64,000 nt of DNA from Mesorhizobium sp. YM1C-6-2 (lineage in GTDB: Bacteria > Pseudomonadota > Alphaproteobacteria > Rhizobiales > Rhizobiaceae): contig NZ_RCIZ01000002.1 in the NCBI RefSeq assembly GCF_003666685.1, positions 16,001-80,000 of the forward strand, read 5' to 3'. Below, piece by piece: positions 37,335 through 48,339 of the stretch. The notes beneath the pieces are model-generated. The model did not search any database, had not been told where the DNA came from, and saw only the letters and a program-made list of their open reading frames with translations. Both the position numbers and the translations under genes were made by a program. Numbering within the stretch: the stretch's first letter is position 1; the number at the start of each line of letters is the position of its first letter.

Positions 37335-38408
37335 ATGATCTCACTCCCCCGCGACCGAATGAACCAGCTCGTCAAGCGTTTCGACATGCTCGAAGCGCAG
37401 ATGGCGGCGGGGCCGGACGCCGACGCCTATGTGAAGCTGGCGTCTGAATATTCCGAATTGCAGGATATTGCCGGCAGGATCAGGGAGCTTTTCAAGGCGG
37501 AAGGCGAGCTTGCCGACCTGGAGGCCATGCTCGCCGACAAGGGCACCGACGCTGAGATGCGGGCGCTTGCCGAGGCCGATCTTCCCGGCGTCGAGGAACG
37601 CATCGACAGCCTGCGCCACGAGATCCAGATCCTGCTCCTGCCGAAGGACGCGGCTGACCAGAAGAACGCCATTCTCGAAATCCGCGCCGGCACCGGCGGC
37701 GATGAGGCGGCGCTCTTCGCCGGCGACCTCTTCCGCATGTACGAGCGCTACGCGGCCGATCAGGGATGGCGCATGGAGGTGGTCTCGGCGAGCGACGGCG
37801 ACGCCGGCGGCTTCAAGGAAATCATCGCCAGCGTCTCGGGCAAGGGCGTCTTCGCCAAGCTGAAGTTCGAGTCGGGCGTGCATCGCGTGCAGCGCGTGCC
37901 GGCGACCGAAGCCAGCGGCCGCATCCACACGTCGGCGGCGACGGTGGCGGTGCTGCCCGAGGCGGAGGAGGTGGACATCGAGATACGCCCCGAGGATATC
38001 CGCGTCGACACGATGCGCGCTTCGGGCTCCGGCGGACAGCACGTCAACACGACCGACTCGGCGGTGCGCATCACCCATCTGCCGACCGGCATCATGGTCG
38101 TGCAGGCGGAGAAATCGCAGCATCAGAACCGGGCGCGGGCCATGCAGATCCTGCGCGCGCGGCTGTTCGACATGGAGCGCAGCCGCGCCAATGACGAGCG
38201 CTCGGAATCGCGCAAGCTGCAGGTCGGCTCGGGCGACCGTTCCGAGCGCATCCGCACCTATAATTTCCCGCAGGGGCGGCTTACCGACCACCGCATCAAC
38301 CTGACGCTCTACAAGCTCGACCGGGTGATGATGGGCGAGCTCGACGAGGTGATCGACGCGCTGATCACCGACCACCAGTCGAAGCTCCTGGCGGCCGAGA
38401 GCGAGTGA
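37335..38408 (+). CDS. prfA: peptide chain release factor 1
   Basis: RF1 reads UAA and UAG stop codons and triggers release of the finished chain. The 357-residue product has the catalytic GGQ at about 233-235 within [19 protein letters not shown], the site later methylated by PrmC, and the codon-recognition domain before it. The start is the ATG at 37335. The stop overlaps the GTG start of prmC (GTGA), so its modifier is made from the same transcript. The 225 bp upstream of it hold no clear gene. Confidence 0.98.
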   Translation: MISLPRDRMNQLVKRFDMLEAQMAAGPDADAYVKLASEYSELQDIAGRIRELFKAEGELADLEAMLADKGTDAEMRALAEADLPGVEERIDSLRHEIQILLLPKDAADQKNAILEIRAGTGGDEAALFAGDLFRMYERYAADQGWRMEVVSASDGDAGGFKEIIASVSGKGVFAKLKFESGVHRVQRVPATEASGRIHTSAATVAVLPEAEEVDIEIRPEDIRVDTMRASGSGGQHVNTTDSAVRITHLPTGIMVVQAEKSQHQNRARAMQILRARLFDMERSRANDERSESRKLQVGSGDRSERIRTYNFPQGRLTDHRINLTLYKLDRVMMGELDEVIDALITDHQSKLLAAESE

Positions 38409-39286
38409 CCGGCGCGGACGATGGACCTTCCGTGACCCTCGCCGATCTCCATGGAGAGGCGCGCGCCGCTCTTGCCCGGGCGGACATCGCCGATGCGAAG
38501 CTCGACGCGCGTCTCATCGTCGAGCATTTTTCGGGGACGAGCCGCGCCGACGCGGTCAGCAGACCGGACATGCCGGTCGATCCGGAAAAGGCCGACGCCG
38601 TCCGGCAGGCCATTGCGCGGCGCGCGGCGGGTGAGCCCGTTCACCGCATCCTTGGCTTTCGCGAGTTCTACGGGCTCAAGTTCTTTCTCACCCCGGAAAC
38701 TCTGGAGCCGCGGCCGGACACTGAGACGCTGGTCGACGCGGTCCTGCCATTCCTGCGTCAGCGTGCCGCTAGGGAAGGTGGCTGCCGCATCCTCGACCTC
38801 GGCACCGGGACGGGCGCGATAGCCCTGGCCCTGCTCGCGGAAGTCCCTCAGGCTGCCGCCGTCGGCGTCGACATCTCGGCCGATGCGCTGGCCACCGCGG
38901 CGCGCAACGCCTTGGAAAACGGCCTTTCCGGACGCTTCGAACCGGTCCGGTCCGACTGGTTCGAAAAAATTTCGGGGCCCTTCCATGTAATTGTCGCAAA
39001 CCCCCCCTATATATCGTCGAAAGAGCTAGAGACCTTGCAGCGCGAGGTCAGGAATTTCGATCCGGCGAGAGCCCTTGATGGCGGCGCCGATGGGCTCGAT
39101 GCTTACAGAACGATTGCAGCGCAGGCGAATGCATATCTCGAACCAGCCGGAAGGGTGGCCGTCGAGATCGGATACACGCAAAAGGAAGCGGTAACCCGCC
39201 TGTTCGAGGCGGCCGGTTTTCGGACTCTGGAGGCGAGAAAGGATCTCGCCGGACACGACCGGGTGCTGGTTTTCGAACCTAGATAA
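38405..39286 (+). CDS. prmC: release factor glutamine methyltransferase PrmC
   Basis: PrmC methylates the glutamine of the GGQ motif in release factors. The 293-residue enzyme has the N-terminal helical domain, [15 protein letters not shown], the SAM motif [13 protein letters not shown] (131-143) and the catalytic NPPY at 199-202. It starts at a GTG overlapping prfA. The last 300 bp of the gene shift to a lower G+C content and different codon use, but all motifs and the C-terminus (GHDRVLVFE) are intact. Confidence 0.97.
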   Translation: MTGADDGPSVTLADLHGEARAALARADIADAKLDARLIVEHFSGTSRADAVSRPDMPVDPEKADAVRQAIARRAAGEPVHRILGFREFYGLKFFLTPETLEPRPDTETLVDAVLPFLRQRAAREGGCRILDLGTGTGAIALALLAEVPQAAAVGVDISADALATAARNALENGLSGRFEPVRSDWFEKISGPFHVIVANPPYISSKELETLQREVRNFDPARALDGGADGLDAYRTIAAQANAYLEPAGRVAVEIGYTQKEAVTRLFEAAGFRTLEARKDLAGHDRVLVFEPR

Positions 39287-39598
39287 CTGGCGTGGATAAC
39301 GGGATTTCGGCGCTGCAAAAACCGCTTGGCAAGTATGGCGAATGCAGGTAGGGTCCCGGCACCGGATGAGACGAAGCAGGCAGTGCTGTTACCAACCGGA
39401 TTTCCAGATCGACAGGCTGCCTTCTTGCGGAAACGACGCTTTAGCTTCGTACGGGGATCGTTCGGCAGTTAATACGTAACCGGAACGGGATGAACGTGGC
39501 GCCGACGCAAACGCGGGCGAGCACCGTTAGAACAACATGGAACGGCGGGCTGCACCTGCGCCCCGTATCCAGAGCTTTTTAAAACCCAAGAGAGTCTA
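39287..39598. other. intergenic region between prmC and the DUF4167 gene
   Basis: I see no open frame with coding character and no tRNA in this 312-bp stretch. It probably contains the promoter and a long 5' leader of the DUF4167 gene. No recognised riboswitch or terminator was found. Confidence 0.4.
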
Positions 39599-40381
39599 AT
39601 GAGGCCACAACAGCAGAACAGGCGCATGCGCGGCCGCAATGGTGGCGGCAACAACAACCAGAACCGCAAGGGGCCGAACCCCCTGACGCGCAACTATGAG
39701 AGCAACGGTCCGGATGTGAAGATCCGCGGCTCCGCGCAGCAGATTGCGGAAAAATACGCGCAGCTTGCACGCGATGCGCAAAGCTCCGGCGACCGCGTGA
39801 TGGCCGAGAACTACCTGCAGCACGCCGAGCACTACAACCGCATCATCGCGGCCGCCCAGGCGCAGATGCCGATCCAGAACATGCAGAACCAGCGCGACGC
39901 GTCGGACGACGATCTCGACGATGAGCGCGACGAGTTCGAGGGCGTCGGCAATGTCCCCCAGCAGGGCAGCGCCTCGCAGGGCAATGTCGATCAGCCCAAT
40001 CCGGGCCAGGGCGGCCAGGGCAATCCCGGCCAGAGCAATGGCAACGGCGACTATTCGCGGCCGCAGCAGGCCGAGGCTCCCGCCGAACTCGGCTCGGGGC
40101 CGCAGCCGGAGATCGAAGGCATGCCGGCCGAGGTTGCGCTCAACCCCGAGGCAGCCGAGGGCAATCCCGGACGCGCCGCCAACGGTCACACCGAGGGCCG
40201 CCGCAACCGGCGTCCGCGCCGCGGCGAACGCGCCCGCCCCGCCGAAGCCAACACTGACGAGGAGCCGGCGTCCGACGGTCTCGCGGCGACGCTTTCGCGC
40301 GGCGCCTCCGCTGCCAAGGAGCCGGCCGCGGAAGACAAGCAGGGCGACGGCGGCCCGACGCTGGTCGACGCCGACAGCTGA
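39599..40381 (+). CDS. DUF4167 domain protein
   Basis: This 260-residue protein carries the DUF4167 domain in its first 80 residues (basic, Asn/Gln/Arg-rich NRKGPNPLTRNYESNGPDVK, then RGSAQQIAEKYAQLARDAQSSGD and AENYLQHAEHYNRI). The rest is a low-complexity, probably disordered chain rich in Gly, Asn, Gln, Pro and Glu, with a basic RRNRRPRRGERARP patch. The family is common in Hyphomicrobiales and its role is unknown; the basic head suggests RNA or DNA binding. It is followed by a strong terminator. Confidence 0.92.
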   Translation: MRPQQQNRRMRGRNGGGNNNQNRKGPNPLTRNYESNGPDVKIRGSAQQIAEKYAQLARDAQSSGDRVMAENYLQHAEHYNRIIAAAQAQMPIQNMQNQRDASDDDLDDERDEFEGVGNVPQQGSASQGNVDQPNPGQGGQGNPGQSNGNGDYSRPQQAEAPAELGSGPQPEIEGMPAEVALNPEAAEGNPGRAANGHTEGRRNRRPRRGERARPAEANTDEEPASDGLAATLSRGASAAKEPAAEDKQGDGGPTLVDADS

Positions 40382-40408
40382 ACATCCGATTTTCCGATGA
40401 CGATCCGG

Positions 40409-40441
40409 CGGCGGGGATTGAGAAATCCCCGCCGTTTTTTT
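40409..40441 (+). terminator. intrinsic terminator after the DUF4167 gene
   Basis: An 11-bp perfect stem (40409-40419 with 40424-40434) closes a GAGA tetraloop and is followed by seven Ts. It lies 28 bp after the DUF4167 stop and should end the prfA-prmC-DUF4167 transcription unit. Confidence 0.9.
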
Positions 40442-40464
40442 GTTTAGGGTCGGGACCGATGCGT

Positions 40465-40493
40465 CTTGAGCAAAATCGGAGGAGTACCCATAT
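40465..40493 (+). promoter_or_regulatory. candidate RpoH (sigma-32) promoter of clpB
   Basis: CTTG at 40465-40468 and CCCATAT at 40487-40493 are 18 bases apart, close to the alphaproteobacterial heat-shock consensus CTTG-N17/18-CYTATNT, with one mismatch in the -10. It lies 96 bp before the clpB start, and clpB is a standard member of the RpoH regulon. Confidence 0.55.
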
Positions 40494-40588
40494 CCATTTC
40501 CATTAGGACCCGGCTCTCCAGGAGGGGGTCCGTCAACTTTGCCTGACCGGTGCCGCGAAGCGGGCCGCAGACGGATTGGAGACAAGAT

Positions 40589-43198
<2,610 letters not shown>

Positions 43199-43223
43199 AG
43201 CGCCGCACAAGCGTCGACTGAAG

Positions 43224-43255
43224 AAAATGCCCCGTCTCAAGGCGGGGCATTTTTT
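43224..43255 (+). terminator. intrinsic terminator after clpB
   Basis: An 11-bp stem (43224-43234 paired with 43243-43253) with an 8-base loop is flanked by A's on the left and T's on the right. It begins 26 bp after the clpB stop. Confidence 0.9.
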
Positions 43256-43555
43256 ATTAGCCGGAACGCCTCGGCAGAACCGCCCACTACTGGATCGGCA
43301 TGGAGAATCATGAGTTCCGCAGGTGGATCGCAGGGAGACTTGCGGTTCGATTTGGTGTGGCTTTATAGCAACTGCAGTTGAAAATGTGAGTGATCATGCG
43401 TGAATGCATGGTGAATGGAGGAGATATCTTAAGGGGTAAGTATTGATTGTCGGACAGAAGCGGCTGCAGGTATAGGTTGGGTGAAAGCGTGCTGCGGGTG
43501 CGCTTTCTGATAAGCATACGAATTCTGTATTCGGAATGATGCTTTGGGGGACGAC
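43256..43555. other. A+T-richer leader/promoter region of the outer membrane protein gene
   Basis: No convincing gene is present in these 300 bases. Composition is lower in G+C than the flanks. Near the end, AAGCAT (43512-43517) pairs with ATGCTT (43539-43544), with ATTC/GAAT inside, giving a possible stem-loop that ends directly before the GGGGGA ribosome site of the next gene. It may affect translation or mRNA stability. Confidence 0.4.
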
Positions 43556-44269
43556 ATGAAGAAGCTGATAATCGCACTGATGCTTTCCACCAGCACCGTC
43601 GCGGCACACGCCGCCGACATGGTGGTCCAGGAGGTTGCGCCCGAAGTCGAACCGCTGCTTTGGAGCGGCGCTTATATCGGTCTCCATGCCGGCTATTCGT
43701 GGGGCCGCGAAAACGACAACCAGAGCGAACAGCAGTTCTCGTCGTGTGTTGGCAGCGTTTGCGCTGATCGCTTCGACCTCGACGGCTTCATCGGCGGCGC
43801 ACATGCCGGTTACAACTGGCAGACCGGGCAGTGGGTTTTCGGCATCGAGGGTGACATCGACTACGCCGACATCAGCGGCAGCACAGACTTTTCGTATCAG
43901 TTCGGAGCTGTAAACGGCCGCCTGGGCTTCAACAGCGACTGGCAAGCTTCCCTGCGGCTTCGCGCAGGTTATGCCGTGGATACCTGGCTTTTGTACGCGA
44001 CCGGCGGCGCAGCAGTCGGACATGGTGAGCTGCATGCTCGCGGCCAGAGTTTCGGCACGCCGTTCTCCGAAACTGACGACAATACCCATACCGGCTGGAC
44101 TCTCGGCGGCGGTGTCGAAAAGGCGTTTACTCCAAACTGGATAGGACGCTTTGAGGTTCGATACACGGATTTCGGCAAGGAAAGCTACGATCTCGGTCTC
44201 GGTGGCGACGACATCGATGTCGATTGGAACCAGACCGCGGTCCTCTTCGGTTTCAGCTACAAGTATTGA
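43556..44269 (+). CDS. Omp25/RopB-like outer membrane beta-barrel protein
   Basis: This 237-residue protein has a signal peptide (MKKLIIALMLSTSTVAAHAAD, cleaved after the AHA at about residue 20) and an eight-stranded barrel pattern of the Omp25/Omp31 family: WSGAYIGLHAGYSWG, GFIGGAHAGYNWQTGQWVFGIEGD, LRLRAGYAVDTWLLYATGG, and the closing VLFGFSYKY with C-terminal aromatic residues. The ATG at 43556 with GGGGGA upstream is chosen over an in-frame TTG at 43544. These proteins are abundant structural barrels that link the outer membrane to the cell. It has its own terminator. Confidence 0.93.
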   Translation: MKKLIIALMLSTSTVAAHAADMVVQEVAPEVEPLLWSGAYIGLHAGYSWGRENDNQSEQQFSSCVGSVCADRFDLDGFIGGAHAGYNWQTGQWVFGIEGDIDYADISGSTDFSYQFGAVNGRLGFNSDWQASLRLRAGYAVDTWLLYATGGAAVGHGELHARGQSFGTPFSETDDNTHTGWTLGGGVEKAFTPNWIGRFEVRYTDFGKESYDLGLGGDDIDVDWNQTAVLFGFSYKY

Positions 44270-44287
44270 TACTTCGAAAAACGTTGC

Positions 44288-44330
44288 AGTCTGACCGCAG
44301 CTCGGATTGCCGACTCGGTCAGACTTTTTT
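44288..44330 (+). terminator. intrinsic terminator after the outer membrane protein gene
   Basis: A 9-bp stem (44288-44296 paired with 44317-44325) is followed by a T-tract. It lies 18 bp after the stop of the Omp gene. Confidence 0.85.
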
Positions 44331-44365
44331 AGCGCGTTCGGCACACATGCTGACGGAACGCTGAA

Positions 44366-46192
44366 GTGCCCGCGTCAAAGGTATCCGAGACCGATTTCCG
44401 CCTCGCCCTGGCCCTTCAATCGCAGCGCAGGCTTAGAGACGCGGAAGCTGTCTATCTGCGTATCCTGAACAGTGACCGTTTCAACCTCAGGGCGCTTGAG
44501 GCGCTGGGTCGGCTTCGGTTGCAGCAAAAAAGATTCAGCGAGGCGGAGGCTCCGCTGAGGGCGCTGGTCAAGCGCGCCAAGGGGTCCGCGGACGCACATC
44601 ACCTCCTGGGTTTCGTTCTCACGGGCCTTGGCGATTTCCCGGCAGCGGTTCGCAGCTATCAGAAAGCGGTAAGCCTCAAGGCGGACTTTCCTGAAGCCCG
44701 CAACAATCTCGGCTATGCCTTGCACCGGTCGGGTCAGCATGAAGCGGCTCTCGCGCAGTTCGACAAGGCGATTGAACTGCTTCCGGTTTTTCCGGACGCA
44801 TACCACAATCGAGGCAGCGCGCTTGTCGCACTGGGGCGCCGCAACGAGGGGCTTGTCGCCCTTCAGACCGCGCTCGCACAGAGGCCGGCGCATCTGGCTG
44901 CGCGCAGCGACCTTGCAAACCTTCTGGCCGATCTGCGGTACGGCGAGGACGCAACGCTGCAGGACCTCTCCGGCACTCTCGATGTCGATACGTTGACCGC
45001 CGTGGGTGACATCTACCTGCATAGGGAGGAGTACGAGCTTGCGAAGCGGGCATTCCTGGGCGCGAGGCTACGCGATCAGGGTTCCCGTAACGCAAGGATC
45101 GGCCTGGCTGACGCATACCAGAATCTTGGTGATCCCGCTGCTGCCCGCCTGCTCCTTGAGGGCATGCTGCGCGGGGAGGGGCGCAGTACCGAGGTGCTCG
45201 TAAAGATCGCGAACCTGACCTTTTCCAGGCCTGGTCCGGACATCCTTCGGGAATTCGACCGGATCAGCTCACGGGATCTCAGTGACGAGGCCCGCATTGG
45301 CGTCGCTTTCGCCAGAGGTCGCCTGCTGCACCTGTCGGGAAAATGGTCTGAGGCCTGGACGACGCTTGCGGACATCAATTGCGAGGTATGGGAGAGGGTT
45401 AGGGACGAGAGAGCCGCGGAGCGTTCGCGCGAGGAGAGTGCCCTGGCCTCGCTCCGGGCTCATTCCCCGCGGACTGCCGACGCGGATAAATCCCGACCGA
45501 CGCTGCTTTTCATCCTCGGCACATCGCGCTCGGGAAAAACGGTGGTTGAATCTGCTCTTTCGACGATCAAGGACGTGCGTCGCGGAATGGAAGATCCGTT
45601 GGTGCGCGATGCACTGTCCTTTGCCTGGCGCAACGCGGCCGTTCCGGACGCAGATGCCGATGCAGACGACTCGGACAATTCGGACGACGTGCGCAGGCTT
45701 TTCCGCGTGGCCTATTTTGAAGCACTCGAACGGCGTGGAGACGGACGAAAGATTCTCACGAGCACGAATCCGGGGCTCGTACGGCGTGCCGCCTGGTTGG
45801 CGGACACGTTGCCGAACGCCCGCTTCCTTTTTGTGACCCGGAACCCCGAAGACACCGCGCTTAGCCTTATGCTGAAGCACTATAAAACAGGCCACTGCTA
45901 TTCTTACGACCGAGAAGCCTCGTTCGAGCATATCGAATGGTATGAACGCATGATATCGCAGTTCACCACGATATATCCCGGAATATCGCGGTCGGTATGC
46001 TACGACGAGGTCGTGGACAGGCCGGAGCTTATCTATAGAGCCGTGGAAGATCTGTGTGACATCAGCATCGGTAAACCGAAGGAATTGCCGATCCTGGCTG
46101 ACGACCGATCATGCGCGCAGCCATATATTCCCCTGCTCCGGGATGGGATCCCCCAGCGCGACCTTCCGTACCGCGGGGGCGGGGTGGCTTGA
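44366..46192 (+). CDS. TPR-repeat protein with C-terminal sulfotransferase domain
   Basis: This 608-residue protein joins about six tetratricopeptide repeats (residues 8-300, e.g. AEAPLRALVKRAKGSADAHHL, ARNNLGYALHRSGQHEAAL) to a PAPS-dependent sulfotransferase domain (about 378-600). The 5'-phosphosulfate loop is TSRSGKT (386-392) and the 3'-phosphate motif is RFLFVTRNPEDTALSL. An acidic DADADADDSDNSDD stretch is inserted in the domain. Start is a GTG at 44366 with only a weak ribosome site. Such TPR-sulfotransferases modify glycans or proteins in several marine and soil bacteria; the acceptor here is unknown. No sulfate-activation genes lie in the window. Confidence 0.87.
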   Translation: MPASKVSETDFRLALALQSQRRLRDAEAVYLRILNSDRFNLRALEALGRLRLQQKRFSEAEAPLRALVKRAKGSADAHHLLGFVLTGLGDFPAAVRSYQKAVSLKADFPEARNNLGYALHRSGQHEAALAQFDKAIELLPVFPDAYHNRGSALVALGRRNEGLVALQTALAQRPAHLAARSDLANLLADLRYGEDATLQDLSGTLDVDTLTAVGDIYLHREEYELAKRAFLGARLRDQGSRNARIGLADAYQNLGDPAAARLLLEGMLRGEGRSTEVLVKIANLTFSRPGPDILREFDRISSRDLSDEARIGVAFARGRLLHLSGKWSEAWTTLADINCEVWERVRDERAAERSREESALASLRAHSPRTADADKSRPTLLFILGTSRSGKTVVESALSTIKDVRRGMEDPLVRDALSFAWRNAAVPDADADADDSDNSDDVRRLFRVAYFEALERRGDGRKILTSTNPGLVRRAAWLADTLPNARFLFVTRNPEDTALSLMLKHYKTGHCYSYDREASFEHIEWYERMISQFTTIYPGISRSVCYDEVVDRPELIYRAVEDLCDISIGKPKELPILADDRSCAQPYIPLLRDGIPQRDLPYRGGGVA

Positions 46193-46307
46193 CGCCGCGA
46201 TGTCCCGGATCTTTCGCCAGGGCGTCGGCTGAGGCTGGTCGACCCGCCCGGCAGGATTGAAGGCGCTTGCTCTTCTCTGCCGGCAACAGACCGTTGTCGT
46301 CACCGAC

Positions 46308-47396
46308 TCAGGCTCCCTTTCGGACCGCGGGCGTGCGCTCGTACCAGTTCTTGGAACGGTTCACGATCCAGACGACCGATAGCATGACAGGCACCTCGAC
46401 CAGCACGCCGACGACGGTCGCGAGCGCGGCGCCCGACCGGAGGCCGAAAAGCGCGATGGCTGCAGCCACGGCGAGTTCGAAGAAGTTCGAAGCCCCGATC
46501 AGCGCCGACGGTCCGGCGACGCAGTGCCGCTCGCCGGAGATCCGGTTGAGGAGGTAAGCCAGTCCGGAATTCAGATAGACCTGGAACAGGATCGGCACGG
46601 CCAACAGCGCGATCACGGCGGGTTGAGCCACGATCTGTTCGCCCTGGAAGGCGAAGAGCATGACGAGGGTCGCGAGCAGCGCCGCCAGCGATAGTGGCTG
46701 CATCGTGGCAAGCAGCCTGTCGAGCGCCGGCTGGCCGCCTCTCGTGAGAAGCCGCGCCCGCGCCGCCTGCGCCACGATCACCGGCAAGACGATGTAGAGC
46801 ACGACCGACAGGACCAGCGTGCTCCAGGGCACCGTTATCGCCGACAGGCCGAGCAGCAGGCCGACGATCGGTGCGAAGGCCACGACCATGATCGCATCGT
46901 TGAGAGCCACTTGGGAGAGGGTGAAGTTCGGTTCGCCTTTCGTCAGTGCCGACCATACGAACACCATGGCCGTGCAGGGCGCCGCGGCAAGAATGATCAG
47001 CCCGGCGATGTAGGATTCGATCTGGTCTGCAGGCAGATACGGTCGGAACAGCCAGCCCACGAAGAGCCAGCCGAGCAGCGCCATCGAGAACGGCTTGACG
47101 GCCCAGTTGACGAAGAGCGTCACGCCGATGCCGCGCCAGTAGGTTCCGACCTTCGCCATAGAGGCGAAATCGACCTTCAGCAGCATGGGTACGATCATCA
47201 GCCAGACGAGGACGGCCACCGGCAGGTTCACGCGTGCGACCTCGGCCTTGGCGACAATCCCCACGAATCTCGGTGCCAGGTAGCCCAGCGCGATGCCGGC
47301 GACGATGCAGAGGACCACCCACAGGGTCAGGTATTTCTCGAAAAGGCCGATTGCGGCGGGCGCCTCGCGATCCGCACCGACGGTCGTATCTGTCAC
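46308..47396 (-). CDS. acr3: ACR3-family arsenite efflux transporter
   Basis: This protein of about 362 residues pumps arsenite out across the inner membrane. It shows ten helices and the ACR3 signatures GLIILAAAPCTAMVFVWSALTKGE (with the essential cysteine), PNFTLSQVALND, and APSALIGASNFFELAVAAAI-type segment. The start chosen is a GTG at 47396, 11 bp after the arsC stop; longer frames upstream would overlap arsC and lack membrane helices. It is the third gene of an arsR-arsC-acr3 operon. Confidence 0.95.
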   Translation of the reverse strand: MTDTTVGADREAPAAIGLFEKYLTLWVVLCIVAGIALGYLAPRFVGIVAKAEVARVNLPVAVLVWLMIVPMLLKVDFASMAKVGTYWRGIGVTLFVNWAVKPFSMALLGWLFVGWLFRPYLPADQIESYIAGLIILAAAPCTAMVFVWSALTKGEPNFTLSQVALNDAIMVVAFAPIVGLLLGLSAITVPWSTLVLSVVLYIVLPVIVAQAARARLLTRGGQPALDRLLATMQPLSLAALLATLVMLFAFQGEQIVAQPAVIALLAVPILFQVYLNSGLAYLLNRISGERHCVAGPSALIGASNFFELAVAAAIALFGLRSGAALATVVGVLVEVPVMLSVVWIVNRSKNWYERTPAVRKGA

Positions 47397-47407
47397 GGGG
47401 AAATCTT

Positions 47408-47914
47408 TCAGCTGACCTTGGGGCCGATTTGCCCGATCTCGCGCAGCCTGGACTGGAGCGACATTTTGTCGATCGAGCCTAGTGGGAGGGACAGGAAAGC
47501 GGAGATGCGGTTCGACAGTTGCCTGTAGGCCTCGGCGAAGGCGAGATGCTTCTCGGCGTCGGTGCCTTCGGCAGCTGCCGGATCGGGAATGCCCCAGTGC
47601 GCCGTCATCGGTTGGCCGGGCCATACCGGGCAGGCTTCGTTCGCGGCGCTGTCGCAGACCGTGAAGACGAAGTCCATCTTCGGCGCATCGAAAGCGGCGA
47701 ATTCGTCCCAGCCTTTTGAGCGGGCGAAGGACGTGTCCTGCTTCAGGTTCTTCAGCAGCGCGATCGCGAAGGGATGGACCTCGCCTTTCGGCTGCGATCC
47801 GGCGGAGAACGCATGGAAGCGACCAGCTCCGTCGTTCCTGAGGATAGCTTCCGCGAGGATCGAGCGGGCGGAGTTGCCCGTGCAGAGGAACAGGACGTTG
47901 TAGGTTTGCGCCAT
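47408..47914 (-). CDS. arsC: arsenate reductase (low-molecular-weight phosphatase type)
   Basis: This 168-residue enzyme reduces arsenate to arsenite for export by the next gene. The P-loop CTGNSARS starts at Cys11 (CX5R), and the resolving cysteines are Cys87 and Cys95 in VFTVCDSAANEACPVWPG, the thioredoxin-coupled type. The start is the ATG at 47914 with GAAAGG upstream; a longer frame to 47947 would overlap arsR. Length is longer than the 130-140 residue minimum by a C-terminal helical extension. Confidence 0.96.
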   Translation of the reverse strand: MAQTYNVLFLCTGNSARSILAEAILRNDGAGRFHAFSAGSQPKGEVHPFAIALLKNLKQDTSFARSKGWDEFAAFDAPKMDFVFTVCDSAANEACPVWPGQPMTAHWGIPDPAAAEGTDAEKHLAFAEAYRQLSNRISAFLSLPLGSIDKMSLQSRLREIGQIGPKVS

Positions 47915-47924
47915 GATCAGCCTT

Positions 47925-48257
47925 TCAGCAGCGGCAGGTGACGGCATCGATCACTGGACGGCAGAGTTCCGGCGCTCCGTCGCAGCAGTCCTCCATGAGG
48001 AAGGCGAGCAGATCACGGAATCCAGTCATGTCGGCCGCGTATCGGATGCTGCGGCCCTCGCGCTCGGCGCGGATGAGCCCAGCCTGCAAAAGCACTTTCA
48101 GATGTGCCGACGTGGTGTTTTGGACAGTCCCGAGCCGGTCGCCGACCTCCCCGGCCGGAAGGCCCTTCGGACCTGCCTTCACAAGCAGCCGGAACGCAGA
48201 GAGGCGGGTTTCCTGGCCGAGGGCCGCAAGCGCATCGAGCGCTGATCGATTATCCAT
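47925..48257 (-). CDS. arsR: ArsR-family arsenite-responsive repressor
   Basis: This 110-residue winged-helix repressor controls the ars operon. The DNA-recognition helix is GTVQNTTSAHLKVLLQAGL and the wing GRSIRYAAD. It lacks the classic ELCVCDL metal box in the recognition helix; instead cysteines cluster at the C-terminus (Cys91, 92, 99, 108, 110), similar to the Acidithiobacillus-type ArsR that binds As(III) there. It is the first gene of the operon, starting at 48257, 11 bp before arsC. Confidence 0.94.
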   Translation of the reverse strand: MDNRSALDALAALGQETRLSAFRLLVKAGPKGLPAGEVGDRLGTVQNTTSAHLKVLLQAGLIRAEREGRSIRYAADMTGFRDLLAFLMEDCCDGAPELCRPVIDAVTCRC

Positions 48258-48271
48258 AAATCCATATCCTC

Positions 48272-48287
48272 AGATATATAGATATCT
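48272..48287. promoter_or_regulatory. probable ArsR operator
   Basis: AGATAT and ATATCT flank a 4-base centre, a 6-bp dyad in a very A+T-rich patch 15-30 bp upstream of arsR. Position and symmetry fit an autoregulated ArsR operator overlapping the promoter. Confidence 0.5.
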
Positions 48288-48339
48288 AAGGCAGAACCTG
48301 AAAAGGGTCAAGGGGGCCTTTTGGGGCGGGCCGCGACGG

